From Actinospineispora spinosispora DSM 44797 (GTDB taxonomy: Bacteria > Actinomycetota > Actinomycetes > Mycobacteriales > Pseudonocardiaceae), in NCBI RefSeq assembly GCF_000429025.1, contig NZ_KE386833.1, positions 448,582 through 512,581 of the forward strand: 64,000 nt of DNA, in the 5' to 3' direction. How positions within the stretch are numbered: the first letter of the stretch is position 1; each line of letters starts with the position of its first letter. Under the pieces are notes generated by a model. It saw only the letters and a program-made list of their open reading frames with translations. It made no database searches and was not told where the DNA came from. The translations under genes were made by a program, and so were the position numbers. Below, piece after piece: positions 9,338 through 17,855 of this stretch.

Positions 9338-10968
9338 CGGTTCTCCTCATCAGGTGCGGTCAGCGCGAAGGTGCCGGCGATCGAGGCCAGCAGGTCACGG
9401 GTGTACTGCTCGCGGGGTGCCGCGAAGAGGTCCTGGGTCGGGCGCAGTTCCAGGAGCCGTCCGTGGCGCATCACCCCGACGCGGTGCGCGATCTGGCGCA
9501 CCACCGCCAGGTCGTGGGAGATGAACAGGTAGCTCAGTCCCGCCTCGCGCTGCAGCTCGGCCAGCAGCTGCAGCACCTGTGCCTGGACCGAGACGTCCAG
9601 CGCGGACACCGGCTCGTCGCACACGACGAGCTCGGGCGAGAGGGCGAGCGCGCGGGCGATGGCGACCCGCTGGCGTTGGCCGCCGGACAGCTCGACCGGT
9701 CGACGAGCCGCCGTCGACGCGGCCAACGCGACCCGGTCGAGCAGCTCGGCCGCACGTTCGCGCCGCGCCGAGGCGGTTCCGACGTCGAACGCGCGCAACG
9801 GCTCGACGAGGATCTGCTCGACGGTGAACGTCGGGTCGAGCGAGGCGTACGGGTTCTGGTAGATGAGCTGCGCGCGACGGCGCAGCTCGCGCCACTGCCG
9901 GCCCCGCGCGGTCGTGACGTCGACACCACCGAAGCGCACCTGGCCCTTGGTCGGATCGGCCAGCCGCAGCAGCAGCCGGGCGGTGGTCGACTTGCCCGAC
10001 CCGGACTCGCCGACCAGTGCCAGCGTCTCGCCGCGACCGACGGTGAAGCTCACGTCGTCCACGGCGCGCACCACACCCCGGCGACCGCCGACGCGCGGTA
10101 GAGGGAACTCCTTGACCAGGTTGACGACCTCGGCAACCGGAGTGGGATCGGTCACCGCGACGGGCGGCGCGGTGACCGTGGCCCGTCCGGGCACGCTGTC
10201 GATCAAGAGACGTGTGTAGGCGGTCGACGGGTTCGACAGGACCTGGTGGACGGGTCCCTGCTCGACGATCCGGCCCTGCCGCATGACGACCACCCGGTCG
10301 GCGCGGTCGGCCGCGACGCCCAGGTCGTGGGTGACCAGCAGGACCGAGGTGTCCGTACGGGCCGTGAGCCGCTGCAGCTCGTCGAGGATCCGGCGTTGCA
10401 CGGTGACGTCGAGTGCACTGGTCGGCTCGTCCGCGATGACCAGGTCGGGGCCGGCGGCGATCGCGACGGCGATCAGGACACGCTGTCGCATCCCACCGGA
10501 CAACGTGTGCGGGTAGCGCCGCGCGGTCAGCTCCGGGTCCGGCAGCCCGACCGTGCCGAGGAGCTCGACCGCATCCAGCCATGCGCCGCGCCGATCGGCC
10601 AGCCGGTGCCTCCGCAGCACCTCGGCGACCTGGGCGCCGACGGTTCTGACCGGGTTCAGCGAGATCGTCGGATCCTGCGGCACCAGCCCGATCCGGCGTC
10701 CCCTGATCGCACGGAGGCGTTTCTCGCCGAGTGTCGTGAGCTCGTCGCCGTCCAACCTGATGCTGCCGCCGTCGACCCGGCCGTTGCTCGGCAACAGCCC
10801 GATGACGGCGTGGGCGAGGGTGCTCTTGCCCGAGCCCGACTCGCCGACCACCGCGACGACCTCGCCCTTGGCGACGCTCAGCGACACGCCCCGGAGCGCT
10901 TCCACAGTCCCGGATGCCGTCCGGTAGGAGACGCGCAGCCGGTCGATGTCCACGAGAGGTTCGATCAC
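9334..10968 (-). CDS. ABC transporter ATPase, fused DppD-DppF type
   Basis: A protein of about 544 residues with two complete ATPase domains in tandem, the usual fused form of the oligopeptide/nickel importer family. Domain 1 has Walker A GESGSGKST and signature LSGGMRQR; domain 2 has GESGSGKST and LSGGQRQR. Both have Walker B and switch His (LLVTHD, LFISHD). The start is GTG at 10968, whose TGA-overlap with the upstream permease (GTGA) is typical of this operon. The same frame continues upstream without a stop, but that extension is antisense-like and does not belong. It powers import with the two permeases and the lipoprotein. Confidence 0.93.
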   Translation of the reverse strand: MIEPLVDIDRLRVSYRTASGTVEALRGVSLSVAKGEVVAVVGESGSGKSTLAHAVIGLLPSNGRVDGGSIRLDGDELTTLGEKRLRAIRGRRIGLVPQDPTISLNPVRTVGAQVAEVLRRHRLADRRGAWLDAVELLGTVGLPDPELTARRYPHTLSGGMRQRVLIAVAIAAGPDLVIADEPTSALDVTVQRRILDELQRLTARTDTSVLLVTHDLGVAADRADRVVVMRQGRIVEQGPVHQVLSNPSTAYTRLLIDSVPGRATVTAPPVAVTDPTPVAEVVNLVKEFPLPRVGGRRGVVRAVDDVSFTVGRGETLALVGESGSGKSTTARLLLRLADPTKGQVRFGGVDVTTARGRQWRELRRRAQLIYQNPYASLDPTFTVEQILVEPLRAFDVGTASARRERAAELLDRVALAASTAARRPVELSGGQRQRVAIARALALSPELVVCDEPVSALDVSVQAQVLQLLAELQREAGLSYLFISHDLAVVRQIAHRVGVMRHGRLLELRPTQDLFAAPREQYTRDLLASIAGTFALTAPDEENR

Positions 10969-11870
10969 CGGAATCTGCCCCACTCGCCGTCGATCGCCCT
11001 GGACACCCGGTTGACCGCGAGCACCGTGGCGGCGATGGCGAAGCCGGGCATCGCGCACAGCCACCACGACCTGGCGAGGTAGTTGCGGCCGTCGGCGATC
11101 AGGGCGCCCCACTCGGGAGCGGGTGGCGGGGTGCCGTAGCCCAGGAAGCTCAGCGAGGACACCTGGAGGATCGCCAGGCCGAACTCCAGGACGGCGAGCA
11201 CCAGGACCGGCCCGACGGCGTTGGGCAGGACGTGCCGCCAGAGCGTCGTGTACCAGCGCGTACCGAGCGAGCGTGCCGCTTCGACGAACTCGGACTGCCG
11301 GATGCGCAGTGTCTCCGCGCGCATCACCCTGGCGAAGCCGGCCACACCCGCGACACCGACCGCGACGGCCACCTTGCCGGTCCCGTAGCCGAGCGCGGTG
11401 ATGAGCGTCAGTGACAGCAGTATCGGCGGGATGGACAGCAGGACGTCGACGACACGCATGAGCCCTTCGTCGACCCAGCGGCCGACGAAGCCGGCGAGCA
11501 GGCCGATCAGTCCGCCCACGACGAGACCGATGGCCACCGCGATGACCGTCGCGCGCAACGACAGCGATGCACCGTGCACGACGCGGGTGAACACGTCGCG
11601 GCCCAGGTAGTCGGTGCCGAACAGATGGGTGAGATCGGGCGCCCGCAGCCGCTGTGCGGGTATGCCGGTCAGCGGGTTGCCCGGTGCGAGCACCCGGGGC
11701 GCGAAGGCAGCGCACAGAACGAGCGCGAGGTAGACGACGGAGACGACGAGGCCGGGTCTGGTGGCGAGGAAGCGAGCGGCGCGGCCGACTCTGTCCCGAG
11801 GGCTGGTCGCCTCGGACCGTTCGATGGGGCCCGCGTCGCGCGCTGTGGGAAGGACGGCGAGTTCGGTCAT
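10965..11870 (-). CDS. ABC transporter permease, DppC type
   Basis: A 301-residue inner-membrane subunit with about six membrane segments. The N-terminal OppC_N-like segment (PGLVVSVVYLALVLCAAFAP) and LFGTDYLGRDVFTRVVHGA are hallmarks of DppC/OppC/NikC. The EAA coupling motif region reads FVEAARSLGTRWYTTLWRHV. The ATG at 11870 overlaps the stop of the DppB-type gene by 4 nt. It pairs with DppB to form the import channel. Confidence 0.92.
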   Translation of the reverse strand: MTELAVLPTARDAGPIERSEATSPRDRVGRAARFLATRPGLVVSVVYLALVLCAAFAPRVLAPGNPLTGIPAQRLRAPDLTHLFGTDYLGRDVFTRVVHGASLSLRATVIAVAIGLVVGGLIGLLAGFVGRWVDEGLMRVVDVLLSIPPILLSLTLITALGYGTGKVAVAVGVAGVAGFARVMRAETLRIRQSEFVEAARSLGTRWYTTLWRHVLPNAVGPVLVLAVLEFGLAILQVSSLSFLGYGTPPPAPEWGALIADGRNYLARSWWLCAMPGFAIAATVLAVNRVSRAIDGEWGRFR

Positions 11871-12811
11871 GACGTGGCTCCCACCGTGATGCGGGGATCG
11901 AGCAACGGATAGGCCAGATCGACCAGCAGGTTCACCACGACGTAGACCAGCGCGGCGAACAGCACGATGCCCTGTACCAGCGGAATGTCCTGGACACCGA
12001 CGGCGGACACGGTGAGCCGGCCGAGGCCGGGGCGGGTGAACACGGTCTCGACGACGACCGTCCCGGCCAGCAGGCTGCCCGTCACGTGGCCGAGCGCGGT
12101 CATCGCCGGCATGGCCGCGTTGCGCAGCGCATGGCCGAGCTGGATCGACACCCTGCCCACGCCCTTGGCTCGCGCCGTGACGATGTAGGGCGACTCGAGG
12201 GCCTGGGCCAGGCTCTTGGCGAGCACCTGCGCGATGACGGCCCCGGTGGGCAGTCCTAGCGTGATCGCGGGCAACACGACCGACTCCGCGCCGCGCGCCC
12301 CGACCGAGGGCAGCAGCCGCAGCTGGAAGGAGAACAGCTGGACCAGCATCAACCCGACCCAGAAGACCGGCAACGACACCGCGAGCGACGGCAGCGACAT
12401 GAGCAGCTGGCGTAGCCAGCGCAGGGTGGTGTATGTGGCGACCAGCGCCAGTCCCGCCCCGAACACGACGGCGAACACCAGCCCGGCCACCGCGATCTCC
12501 AGCGTGGGCGGCAGCGCGTGCTCGATCTGGCCGCGCACGTCCAGCCCGCTGGACAGCGAGGTACCGAGGTCGCCGTGCAGGGCCGCGACGAGCCGGTGCC
12601 AGTACTGGACGACCAACGGTTGGTCGAGGCCGTACCGGGCGCGCAGCTCGTCGAGCTGGGCCGGGCTGAGCGGCTCACCGTCCGGGCCGCCACCCGCCAT
12701 GATCGCAACCGGGTCGCTGGGGAGCAGGTAGAGCATCAGGAAGGACACGGTGAAGGCGGCCCATCCGACGCCGAGCGCGAAGCCGATCCGGCGAAGCAGG
12801 TAGCGGCCCAT
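11867..12811 (-). CDS. ABC transporter permease, DppB type
   Basis: A protein of about 314 residues starting with MGRYLLRRIGFALGVGWAAF, the classic N-terminus of DppB/OppB. The EAA-like loop is SPYIVTARAKGVGRVSI, and the C-terminal VQGIVLFAALVYVVVNLLVD segment is conserved. The ATG at 12811 shares one base with the TGA of the substrate-binding protein (TGATG). The frame is open further upstream, but that extension has no homology to the family. Confidence 0.92.
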   Translation of the reverse strand: MGRYLLRRIGFALGVGWAAFTVSFLMLYLLPSDPVAIMAGGGPDGEPLSPAQLDELRARYGLDQPLVVQYWHRLVAALHGDLGTSLSSGLDVRGQIEHALPPTLEIAVAGLVFAVVFGAGLALVATYTTLRWLRQLLMSLPSLAVSLPVFWVGLMLVQLFSFQLRLLPSVGARGAESVVLPAITLGLPTGAVIAQVLAKSLAQALESPYIVTARAKGVGRVSIQLGHALRNAAMPAMTALGHVTGSLLAGTVVVETVFTRPGLGRLTVSAVGVQDIPLVQGIVLFAALVYVVVNLLVDLAYPLLDPRITVGATS

Positions 12812-14427
12812 CAGTCCTGCGCCTTCCAGACATCGGACAGGGTGACCCGCGACGACGCGTCGAACCGGATGCCCTGGACACCGGGGGCGACGCCGAGGAC
12901 GGTGCTCAGCTCCACCACCGGGACGGTGGTGTAGTCCGTCAGGAGCAGTTGCTGGGCCTGTGCCACCAGCTGTGCCCGCCGGTTCGGGTCGGTCGCCGAG
13001 GCCTGCCCGGTGAGCGGGATGTCCAGCGGGCCGGGTGGGAGGCGGTAGTAGTTCGCGCCGCCACTGAAGAAGTAGGTGCGCAGGATGTCCGGGTCCGCCC
13101 TGGTGATATTGCCCCACAGCGCCTCGAAGTCGCCGCTGGTCTGGATCTGGGGGAGATCCGAGATGGGGCGTTGGATGATGCGCAGCTCGATCCCGGCACG
13201 CCGGGCTTGTTGCTGGATCAGCTCCAGCGCCGGTTTGTTGGTCGCGGCGTTGGCGGAGAACGTGATGCTGAACGAGAGCTTGGTCCCGTCCTTCGCCCTG
13301 ACGCCGTCCGGTCCGGAGTGCCACCCGGCGGCGTCGAGTGTCGCGTTCGCGGCCTGAAGGTCGAAGCCGAGCGCGGCGGGCGTGTAGTCCGGGGTGGTCG
13401 AGGCCAGCACGCCGGTCGCGGGCTTCGTGTGGCTGGTGAACACCGAGGACGCGACCTCGGCGCGGTCGATGGCCAGCGACAGCGCCCGGCGAACCGAGGG
13501 ATCGGACACCAGCGGCTTGGACAGGTTGAAGCTGATGCCGAACGGCAGCCCGGGGTTGGCGCGGTCGACCAAGCGGATGCCGGCGTCGGTCAGCGGCAGC
13601 TCGTCCTGCTGCCCGATGCTGCCGATGGCGTCGACCTCACCGGACTCGACGCTGCCGGTACGCACGCCGGACTCGGGCACGATCTGGAACTCGATCGCGT
13701 TCAGGTGCGCCTCACCGGGATGGGCCCACAGCGGGGAGCCCCAGTGATAACCGGGCCGCCGGTGCAGGGTGATCGTCTGGTTCTGCACATACCCGGCCAG
13801 CACGAACGGGCCGGAGCCGACGGTCTGCCGGCAGCGCTCGTCGTCGGAGCGGGCGAGTGCGGAGGCGGAGAGCAACCCGAGGCTGACCGTCGACGTGCCC
13901 TGCAGGAACTGCACGTTCGGGGTGGCGAAGTGCACGGTCAGCTGAGTCGGGCTGGACACCGTGCTGCCCTGGTAGCCGGCCAGGTAGCCCTTGGCCAGGG
14001 TCGCCCGGGCTCCCAGCTGCCCCACCCGGTCGAAGTTGGCCTTGACCACGTCGGCGGTCAGCGGTGATCCGTCGCTGAACATGACGTCGGGGCGCAGCGT
14101 GAACGTGTAGGCCGTCGCATCGGGATTGGTCTGCCACTCGGTGGCGAGCCATGGGGTGATGCGTCCGGTCGCGGGGTCCTGGTCGGTCAGCGAGTCGACC
14201 AGCTGCCTGGTCGCGTAGATCGTGTCGTTGCTGGTGACCTGCTGCGGATCGAGGCAGCCCTGGTCGCTGGACACCGCGAACCGCAGGGTGCCGCCCGATC
14301 TCGGCGGGCCGGCGGGCGCCTCGGCGCCGTCCGGGCGCGCGGGTCCGCAGGCGAGGAGCGTCAGCGCGGTGAGGAGCAGTATCCCGACTAGGAGCGGCCG
14401 TGGTCGACCGGTGTCCACGGTGGACAT
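12811..14427 (-). CDS. ABC transporter substrate-binding lipoprotein, family 5
   Basis: A 538-residue extracytoplasmic solute-binding protein. A lipobox LLAC places the lipidated cysteine at C27. The SBP_bac_5 fold is evident in the opening GGTLRFAVSSDQGCLDPQQ and in VMFSDGSPLTADVVKANFDR. Relatives bind peptides, nickel chelates, opines or glutathione-like molecules. It is the first structural gene after the 28-codon leader, with 66 nt between leader stop and this ATG. Given the cysteine leader and the co-operonic monooxygenase, a sulfur-containing peptide or amino acid derivative is a reasonable candidate ligand (inference). Confidence 0.92.
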   Translation of the reverse strand: MSTVDTGRPRPLLVGILLLTALTLLACGPARPDGAEAPAGPPRSGGTLRFAVSSDQGCLDPQQVTSNDTIYATRQLVDSLTDQDPATGRITPWLATEWQTNPDATAYTFTLRPDVMFSDGSPLTADVVKANFDRVGQLGARATLAKGYLAGYQGSTVSSPTQLTVHFATPNVQFLQGTSTVSLGLLSASALARSDDERCRQTVGSGPFVLAGYVQNQTITLHRRPGYHWGSPLWAHPGEAHLNAIEFQIVPESGVRTGSVESGEVDAIGSIGQQDELPLTDAGIRLVDRANPGLPFGISFNLSKPLVSDPSVRRALSLAIDRAEVASSVFTSHTKPATGVLASTTPDYTPAALGFDLQAANATLDAAGWHSGPDGVRAKDGTKLSFSITFSANAATNKPALELIQQQARRAGIELRIIQRPISDLPQIQTSGDFEALWGNITRADPDILRTYFFSGGANYYRLPPGPLDIPLTGQASATDPNRRAQLVAQAQQLLLTDYTTVPVVELSTVLGVAPGVQGIRFDASSRVTLSDVWKAQD

Positions 14428-14493
14428 GGGGGAGTCACTTTCTTGACGGCGATCATCGCCGACGGCGCGAGGAGTCGGATGGGTGAGCTGTGC

Positions 14494-14580
14494 TCACGCC
14501 CGACAGGCGGCACTCGCAACGCGCAGCAGGTCCACGTGTCGTCGGTAGCAGCAGCCACCGTCTCCGTAGAACGAGCGCAC
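14494..14580 (-). CDS. Putative leader peptide (cysteine attenuator type)
   Basis: A 28-codon ORF starting at GTG 14580 and stopping at 14494-14496. Its C-terminal part, RRHVDLLRVASAACRA, matches the recurring actinobacterial leader-peptide pattern (R-R-H-V-D-L-x-R-V-x-S-A-x-C-R) found upstream of sulfur-assimilation and sulfur-transport genes. It has three cysteines, two adjacent at positions 10-11 and one at position 26 just before the stop. Ribosome stalling at Cys codons under cysteine shortage is the accepted model for such leaders. It lies 66 nt upstream of the substrate-binding protein gene. Too short for normal gene finding; identified by motif. Confidence 0.78.
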   Translation of the reverse strand: MRSFYGDGGCCYRRHVDLLRVASAACRA

Positions 14581-14612
14581 ACACCACTCTAGGTAGCCGT
14601 GGGCCCACTTTG

Positions 14613-14629
14613 TCAACCTGACCGGTTGA
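14613..14629. promoter_or_regulatory. Inverted repeat, candidate operator
   Basis: TCAACC and GGTTGA face each other across 5 nt (TGACC). The site lies about 35 bp upstream of the leader peptide start, within the expected promoter region of the minus-strand operon. Half-sites like this are common for GntR or TetR family regulators, but no specific factor is identified. Confidence 0.35.
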
Positions 14630-14800
14630 GTTTTGTTTCACGCGGCTGAGCTGGGCCGGAAACCGAGGTAACCCAGCGGAAACAAGCATGACATGCAACG
14701 GAGACGTCCGAGGACGGTGCGGAAACACGATCGTCACGGCGGAACAGCCTCGGTGAAATGCCGCCCGGGTGAACTTGTCCTCGACCCGCCACCTGGCGGG

Positions 14801-14920
14801 GCGCGTCTAGGGTTCCGCCTCCCGCACCGGGGAGGGACTGGTCCGAGAGATGCAGGCGTCGCGTTCGTGCGCGACGTTCCACGGCGGGAGAAAAGCCCGG
14901 GAGGCCGTCAGGGCCCGGGC
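14801..14920 (+). ncRNA. Guanidine-I (ykkC) riboswitch
   Basis: The conserved ykkC aptamer blocks occur in order: CTAGGGTTCCG at 14807-14817, ACTGGTCCGAGAG at 14837-14849, ACGG at 14881-14884 and AAAAGCCCGGGAG at 14891-14903. Between them are a CCTCCC/GGGAGG hairpin (14818-14835) and a CGTCGCG/CGCGACG hairpin (14857-14876). The 3' aptamer strand GCCCGGG (14895-14901) can alternatively pair with CCCGGGC at 14914-14920, a plausible expression platform. The downstream genes are the guanidine degradation set, which fits. Guanidine binding should turn expression on. Exact ends are approximate. Confidence 0.93.
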
Positions 14921-14963
14921 GTGGTGTGCGTGCGTTCGGCCCCTTGTCCGCAAGGGAGTGCCG

Positions 14964-16523
14964 ATGACAACTCTCGACGACCGACCGATCGCCGATCTGC
15001 GCGGCTTCGGTTACGAGCAACAACTCGAACGCAAGGTGGGTACGTTCGCCTCCTTCGCGGTCGGGTTCTCCTTCGTCTCCATCCTGACCACGGTCTTCCA
15101 GCTGTTCGGTCTCGGCTACGGCTTCGGGGGCACGGCGTTCTTCTGGACCTGGCCCGCCGTGTTCGCCGGGCAGCTGATGGTCGCTCTGTGTTTCGCCGAG
15201 CTCGCGGCCCGCTACCCGATCTCCGGCGCGATCTACCAGTGGTCGCGGCGCCTCGGTGGCGCGGTCGTCGGCTGGTTCGCCGGCTGGACGATGATCATCG
15301 CCCAGATCGTGACGCTCGCCTCGGCCGCGATCGCCCTGCAGGTCGTGCTCCCGGTCGTGTGGAGCGGGTTCCAGCTGGTCGGCTCCGATCCGACGCTCAG
15401 CTCGGTGAGTGGCGCCGCCAACGCGGTGCTGCTCGGGGTGCTGCTGCTCGTGGTGACCACGGCGCTCAACGCTGCCAGCGTGCGGATGACCGCCGTCGCA
15501 AGCTCGGTCGGTGTCGTCTGTGAGCTGGTGGGCGTTGCGCTCGTGGTGGCGCTGCTGTTCACGAACGCCGAACGTGGCCCTTCGGTGGTCCTGCACACCA
15601 CCAACCTCGACTCCTCGACCGGCTACCTTGCTCCGCTGCTGGTGTCCGCGCTGATGGCGGCCTATGTTCTGGTCGGCTTCGACAGCGCGGGTGAGCTGTC
15701 CGAGGAGACGCACAACCCGCGCCGGACCGCGCCGAGGACGATCCTGCGCGCGGTCGCCGTCTCCGGGTTCGGGGGTGCGTTGCTGATCGTCGCCGCGCTG
15801 ATGGCCGCACCGAGCCTGACCGACGGCCGACTGGCGACCGAAGGCCTGCCCTACGTGCTGACCAGCAGGCTCGGGACGGTCCCTGGCAAGCTGCTGCTGA
15901 TCGACGTGGCGATCGCGGTCTTCGTCTGCACGCTGGCCATCCAGACCTCGGCGACCCGCATGATCTTCTCCATGGCCCGGGACCGGGTGCTGCCGTTCTC
16001 CCGGATGCTGGCGACGGTGTCGAACCGGACCGGGACCCCGGTCGCGCCGACGGTCGTCGCGGGACTGGCCGCGGCGCTGCTGCTCATGGTGAACGTCGGC
16101 AACCCGGCGTTGTTCCTCGCGCTGACCAGCGTGTGCATCATGCTGATGTACCTGGCCTACCTGATGGTCACCGTGCCGATGCTGGTTCGGCGGCTACGCG
16201 GACGGCTGGTCGACGCCGAGCCGGACGAAACCGGCAGGCCGGCGTTCTCCCTGGGCCGCTGGGGCGTACCGGTCAACTGCATCGCGGTGCTGTACGGCCT
16301 CGGCATGGCGGTCAACCTGGGCTGGCCCCGGGCGGAGGTCTTCGACCCCGAGGGCGGCCACTGGTACCTGCGGTTCCTCGGACCGATCGCGCTCGGGGTG
16401 ACGTTGCTGCTCGGGCTCGTCGCCTATCTCGTCCAGCGACACGACTATCACGCCGCAGTCGGTTCCCCGGCGCCGCGGCTGAGGTTCTCTCGTCCGGCGA
16501 CCGTCGTGGCGGAGGAGGTCTGA
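14964..16523 (+). CDS. APC-family permease, guanidine-riboswitch linked
   Basis: A protein of about 519 residues with roughly 12 membrane segments, related to amino acid/urea-amidolyase-associated permeases. It opens with GYEQQLERKVGTFASFAVGFSFVSILT, where the FASFAVGFSF segment is the first APC helix. The C-terminal part contains the ARDRVLPFSRMLATVSNRTGTP loop typical of the family. The ATG at 14964 follows an AAGGGA ribosome site and lies about 45 nt after the riboswitch. It probably imports guanidine or a guanidino compound; this rests on the riboswitch and neighbours. Its stop overlaps the next start (TGATG). Confidence 0.88.
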   Translation: MTTLDDRPIADLRGFGYEQQLERKVGTFASFAVGFSFVSILTTVFQLFGLGYGFGGTAFFWTWPAVFAGQLMVALCFAELAARYPISGAIYQWSRRLGGAVVGWFAGWTMIIAQIVTLASAAIALQVVLPVVWSGFQLVGSDPTLSSVSGAANAVLLGVLLLVVTTALNAASVRMTAVASSVGVVCELVGVALVVALLFTNAERGPSVVLHTTNLDSSTGYLAPLLVSALMAAYVLVGFDSAGELSEETHNPRRTAPRTILRAVAVSGFGGALLIVAALMAAPSLTDGRLATEGLPYVLTSRLGTVPGKLLLIDVAIAVFVCTLAIQTSATRMIFSMARDRVLPFSRMLATVSNRTGTPVAPTVVAGLAAALLLMVNVGNPALFLALTSVCIMLMYLAYLMVTVPMLVRRLRGRLVDAEPDETGRPAFSLGRWGVPVNCIAVLYGLGMAVNLGWPRAEVFDPEGGHWYLRFLGPIALGVTLLLGLVAYLVQRHDYHAAVGSPAPRLRFSRPATVVAEEV

Positions 16524-17215
16524 TGGGGTACGCACACGACATCCCCGGCGGCGCGGCGTGGTCCGCGCGGGTGCGCGCCGGTCGAACGATCACCTTCACC
16601 GCCGATGCCGCCGACGCCAACCTGTCCGTGCTGCTGATCGGCGCCGATCGGCTGGACCGGCTGAACGTCCCGGACACGCTCAAGGCCCAGATGAGCGTCT
16701 GCATCCACGCCCCGATGGTGCTCATGTCCGACCGGGGGCAGGCGCTCGCCTCGGTCGTCGCGTCCTCCGTCGACTGGCACGACGCGTTGACCGGGTTCGG
16801 CCACGAGTCACATCTGGGGCGGTTCGGACCGTCGAGCTACGCAACCGACCGCAACGCGTGGCGACGGGCAGCGCACACCGGACTGGTGAGCGAGCTGACC
16901 AAGCACGGGCTGTCCGGGACGGACCTGCACGGCTGCGTCAACGTGTTCACCAAGATCGCGGTCGACGACCGGGCCGGGCTGCGCTACCTGCCGGGGCACT
17001 GCACGGCGGGCGACACGCTGGTCCTGCGCACCGAACAGGACCTGCTGCTGGTCGCGGCGGCCGTCCCGCATCCGATGAACCCCGCGGACTGGGCTCCGGT
17101 GGGAGTGCGGGTCGACATCGACCTCGCGGAACCACCGGAGCCGGACGACCCGTCCCACACGTTCCGCCCGGAGAGCGCGCGCGCTCTCGACGAGACCCGG
17201 AAGGCACTCCTGTGA
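16523..17215 (+). CDS. Carboxyguanidine deiminase subunit (UAAP1-like, DUF1989)
   Basis: A 230-residue protein of the urea carboxylase-associated family, long annotated for urea metabolism and since shown to be one half of a carboxyguanidine deiminase (CgdAB). It begins DIPGGAAWSARVRAGRTITF and contains RLNVPDTLKAQMS and the conserved Cys in LHGCVNVFTKI, which fit the 'protein 1' branch. With its partner it should turn carboxyguanidine into allophanate and ammonia. It starts one base into the permease stop and ends in a GTGA overlap with the partner gene. The A/B letter assignment is not made here. Confidence 0.9.
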   Translation: MGYAHDIPGGAAWSARVRAGRTITFTADAADANLSVLLIGADRLDRLNVPDTLKAQMSVCIHAPMVLMSDRGQALASVVASSVDWHDALTGFGHESHLGRFGPSSYATDRNAWRRAAHTGLVSELTKHGLSGTDLHGCVNVFTKIAVDDRAGLRYLPGHCTAGDTLVLRTEQDLLLVAAAVPHPMNPADWAPVGVRVDIDLAEPPEPDDPSHTFRPESARALDETRKALL

Positions 17216-17853
17216 CGCACACCGTGACACCCGCGCCGGCCGGCGCCCGGCGGGGCATCGCATACGACCAGGTCGTCGAGGCGGGCGACGGCGCGCTGGT
17301 GGCCGTGCCGGCGGGCGGGGAGCTGCGCATCGTGGACCTGCACGGCAACCAGGCCGTGGACACCCTGCTGTACGACCGGCACGACATCGACAACCGCTAC
17401 TCGGCCTTCGACACCGTGCGGGAGCAACGCGCGGTCTACCTCACGACCGGATCGAGGCTGCTGTCCACCCGGCTCGACGAGCTCGCCGTCCTGTCCGAGG
17501 ACACGTGCGGCCGGCACGACACGATCGGCGGTGCGTGCTCCCAGGAGTCGAACGTCGTCCGCTACGGCGAGCACACCCGCCACCAGCACGCCTGTCGGCA
17601 GACCTTCCTGCGGTACGGCGCAACCGCCGGCATCGGGCAGCGCGAGCTGGGCCACAACATCAACTTCTTCATGAACGTCCCGGTGACCCCGGACGGCGGC
17701 CTGCACTTCGCCGACGGGCTGTCCGCGCCCGGTAAACACGTGCAGCTGCGTGCGTCGCGCGACCTGTTCGTGCTGGTCAGTAATTGTCCGCAGCTGAACA
17801 ACCCGTGCAACGGCTGGAACCCGACGTCGGTCCGGCTGCTGGGGTGGTGGTGA
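17212..17853 (+). CDS. Carboxyguanidine deiminase subunit (UAAP2-like, DUF1989)
   Basis: A protein of about 213 residues and the second member of the deiminase pair. Diagnostic segments are LRIVDLHGNQAVDTLLYD, RYSAFDTVREQRAVYLTTGS, EDTCGRHDTIGGACSQESN and SNCPQLNNPCNGWNPT, with several conserved cysteines and histidines that likely bind a metal or act in catalysis. The GTG start at 17212 overlaps the previous stop by 4 nt. The heteromeric enzyme acts between the carboxylase and allophanate hydrolase in guanidine assimilation. Confidence 0.92.
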   Translation: MTHTVTPAPAGARRGIAYDQVVEAGDGALVAVPAGGELRIVDLHGNQAVDTLLYDRHDIDNRYSAFDTVREQRAVYLTTGSRLLSTRLDELAVLSEDTCGRHDTIGGACSQESNVVRYGEHTRHQHACRQTFLRYGATAGIGQRELGHNINFFMNVPVTPDGGLHFADGLSAPGKHVQLRASRDLFVLVSNCPQLNNPCNGWNPTSVRLLGWW

Positions 17854-17855
17854 CG

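Noticed and set aside
10969..11715. N-terminal extension of the ABC ATPase gene
   Set aside because: The extension lies out of frame over the DppC-type permease; homology begins at the GTG at 10968, which has a GTGA junction.
14388..14582. 64-codon frame overlapping the leader peptide and the start of the binding-protein gene
   Set aside because: The alternative frame 14580-14494 matches the known leader pattern; this one has no recognisable features.
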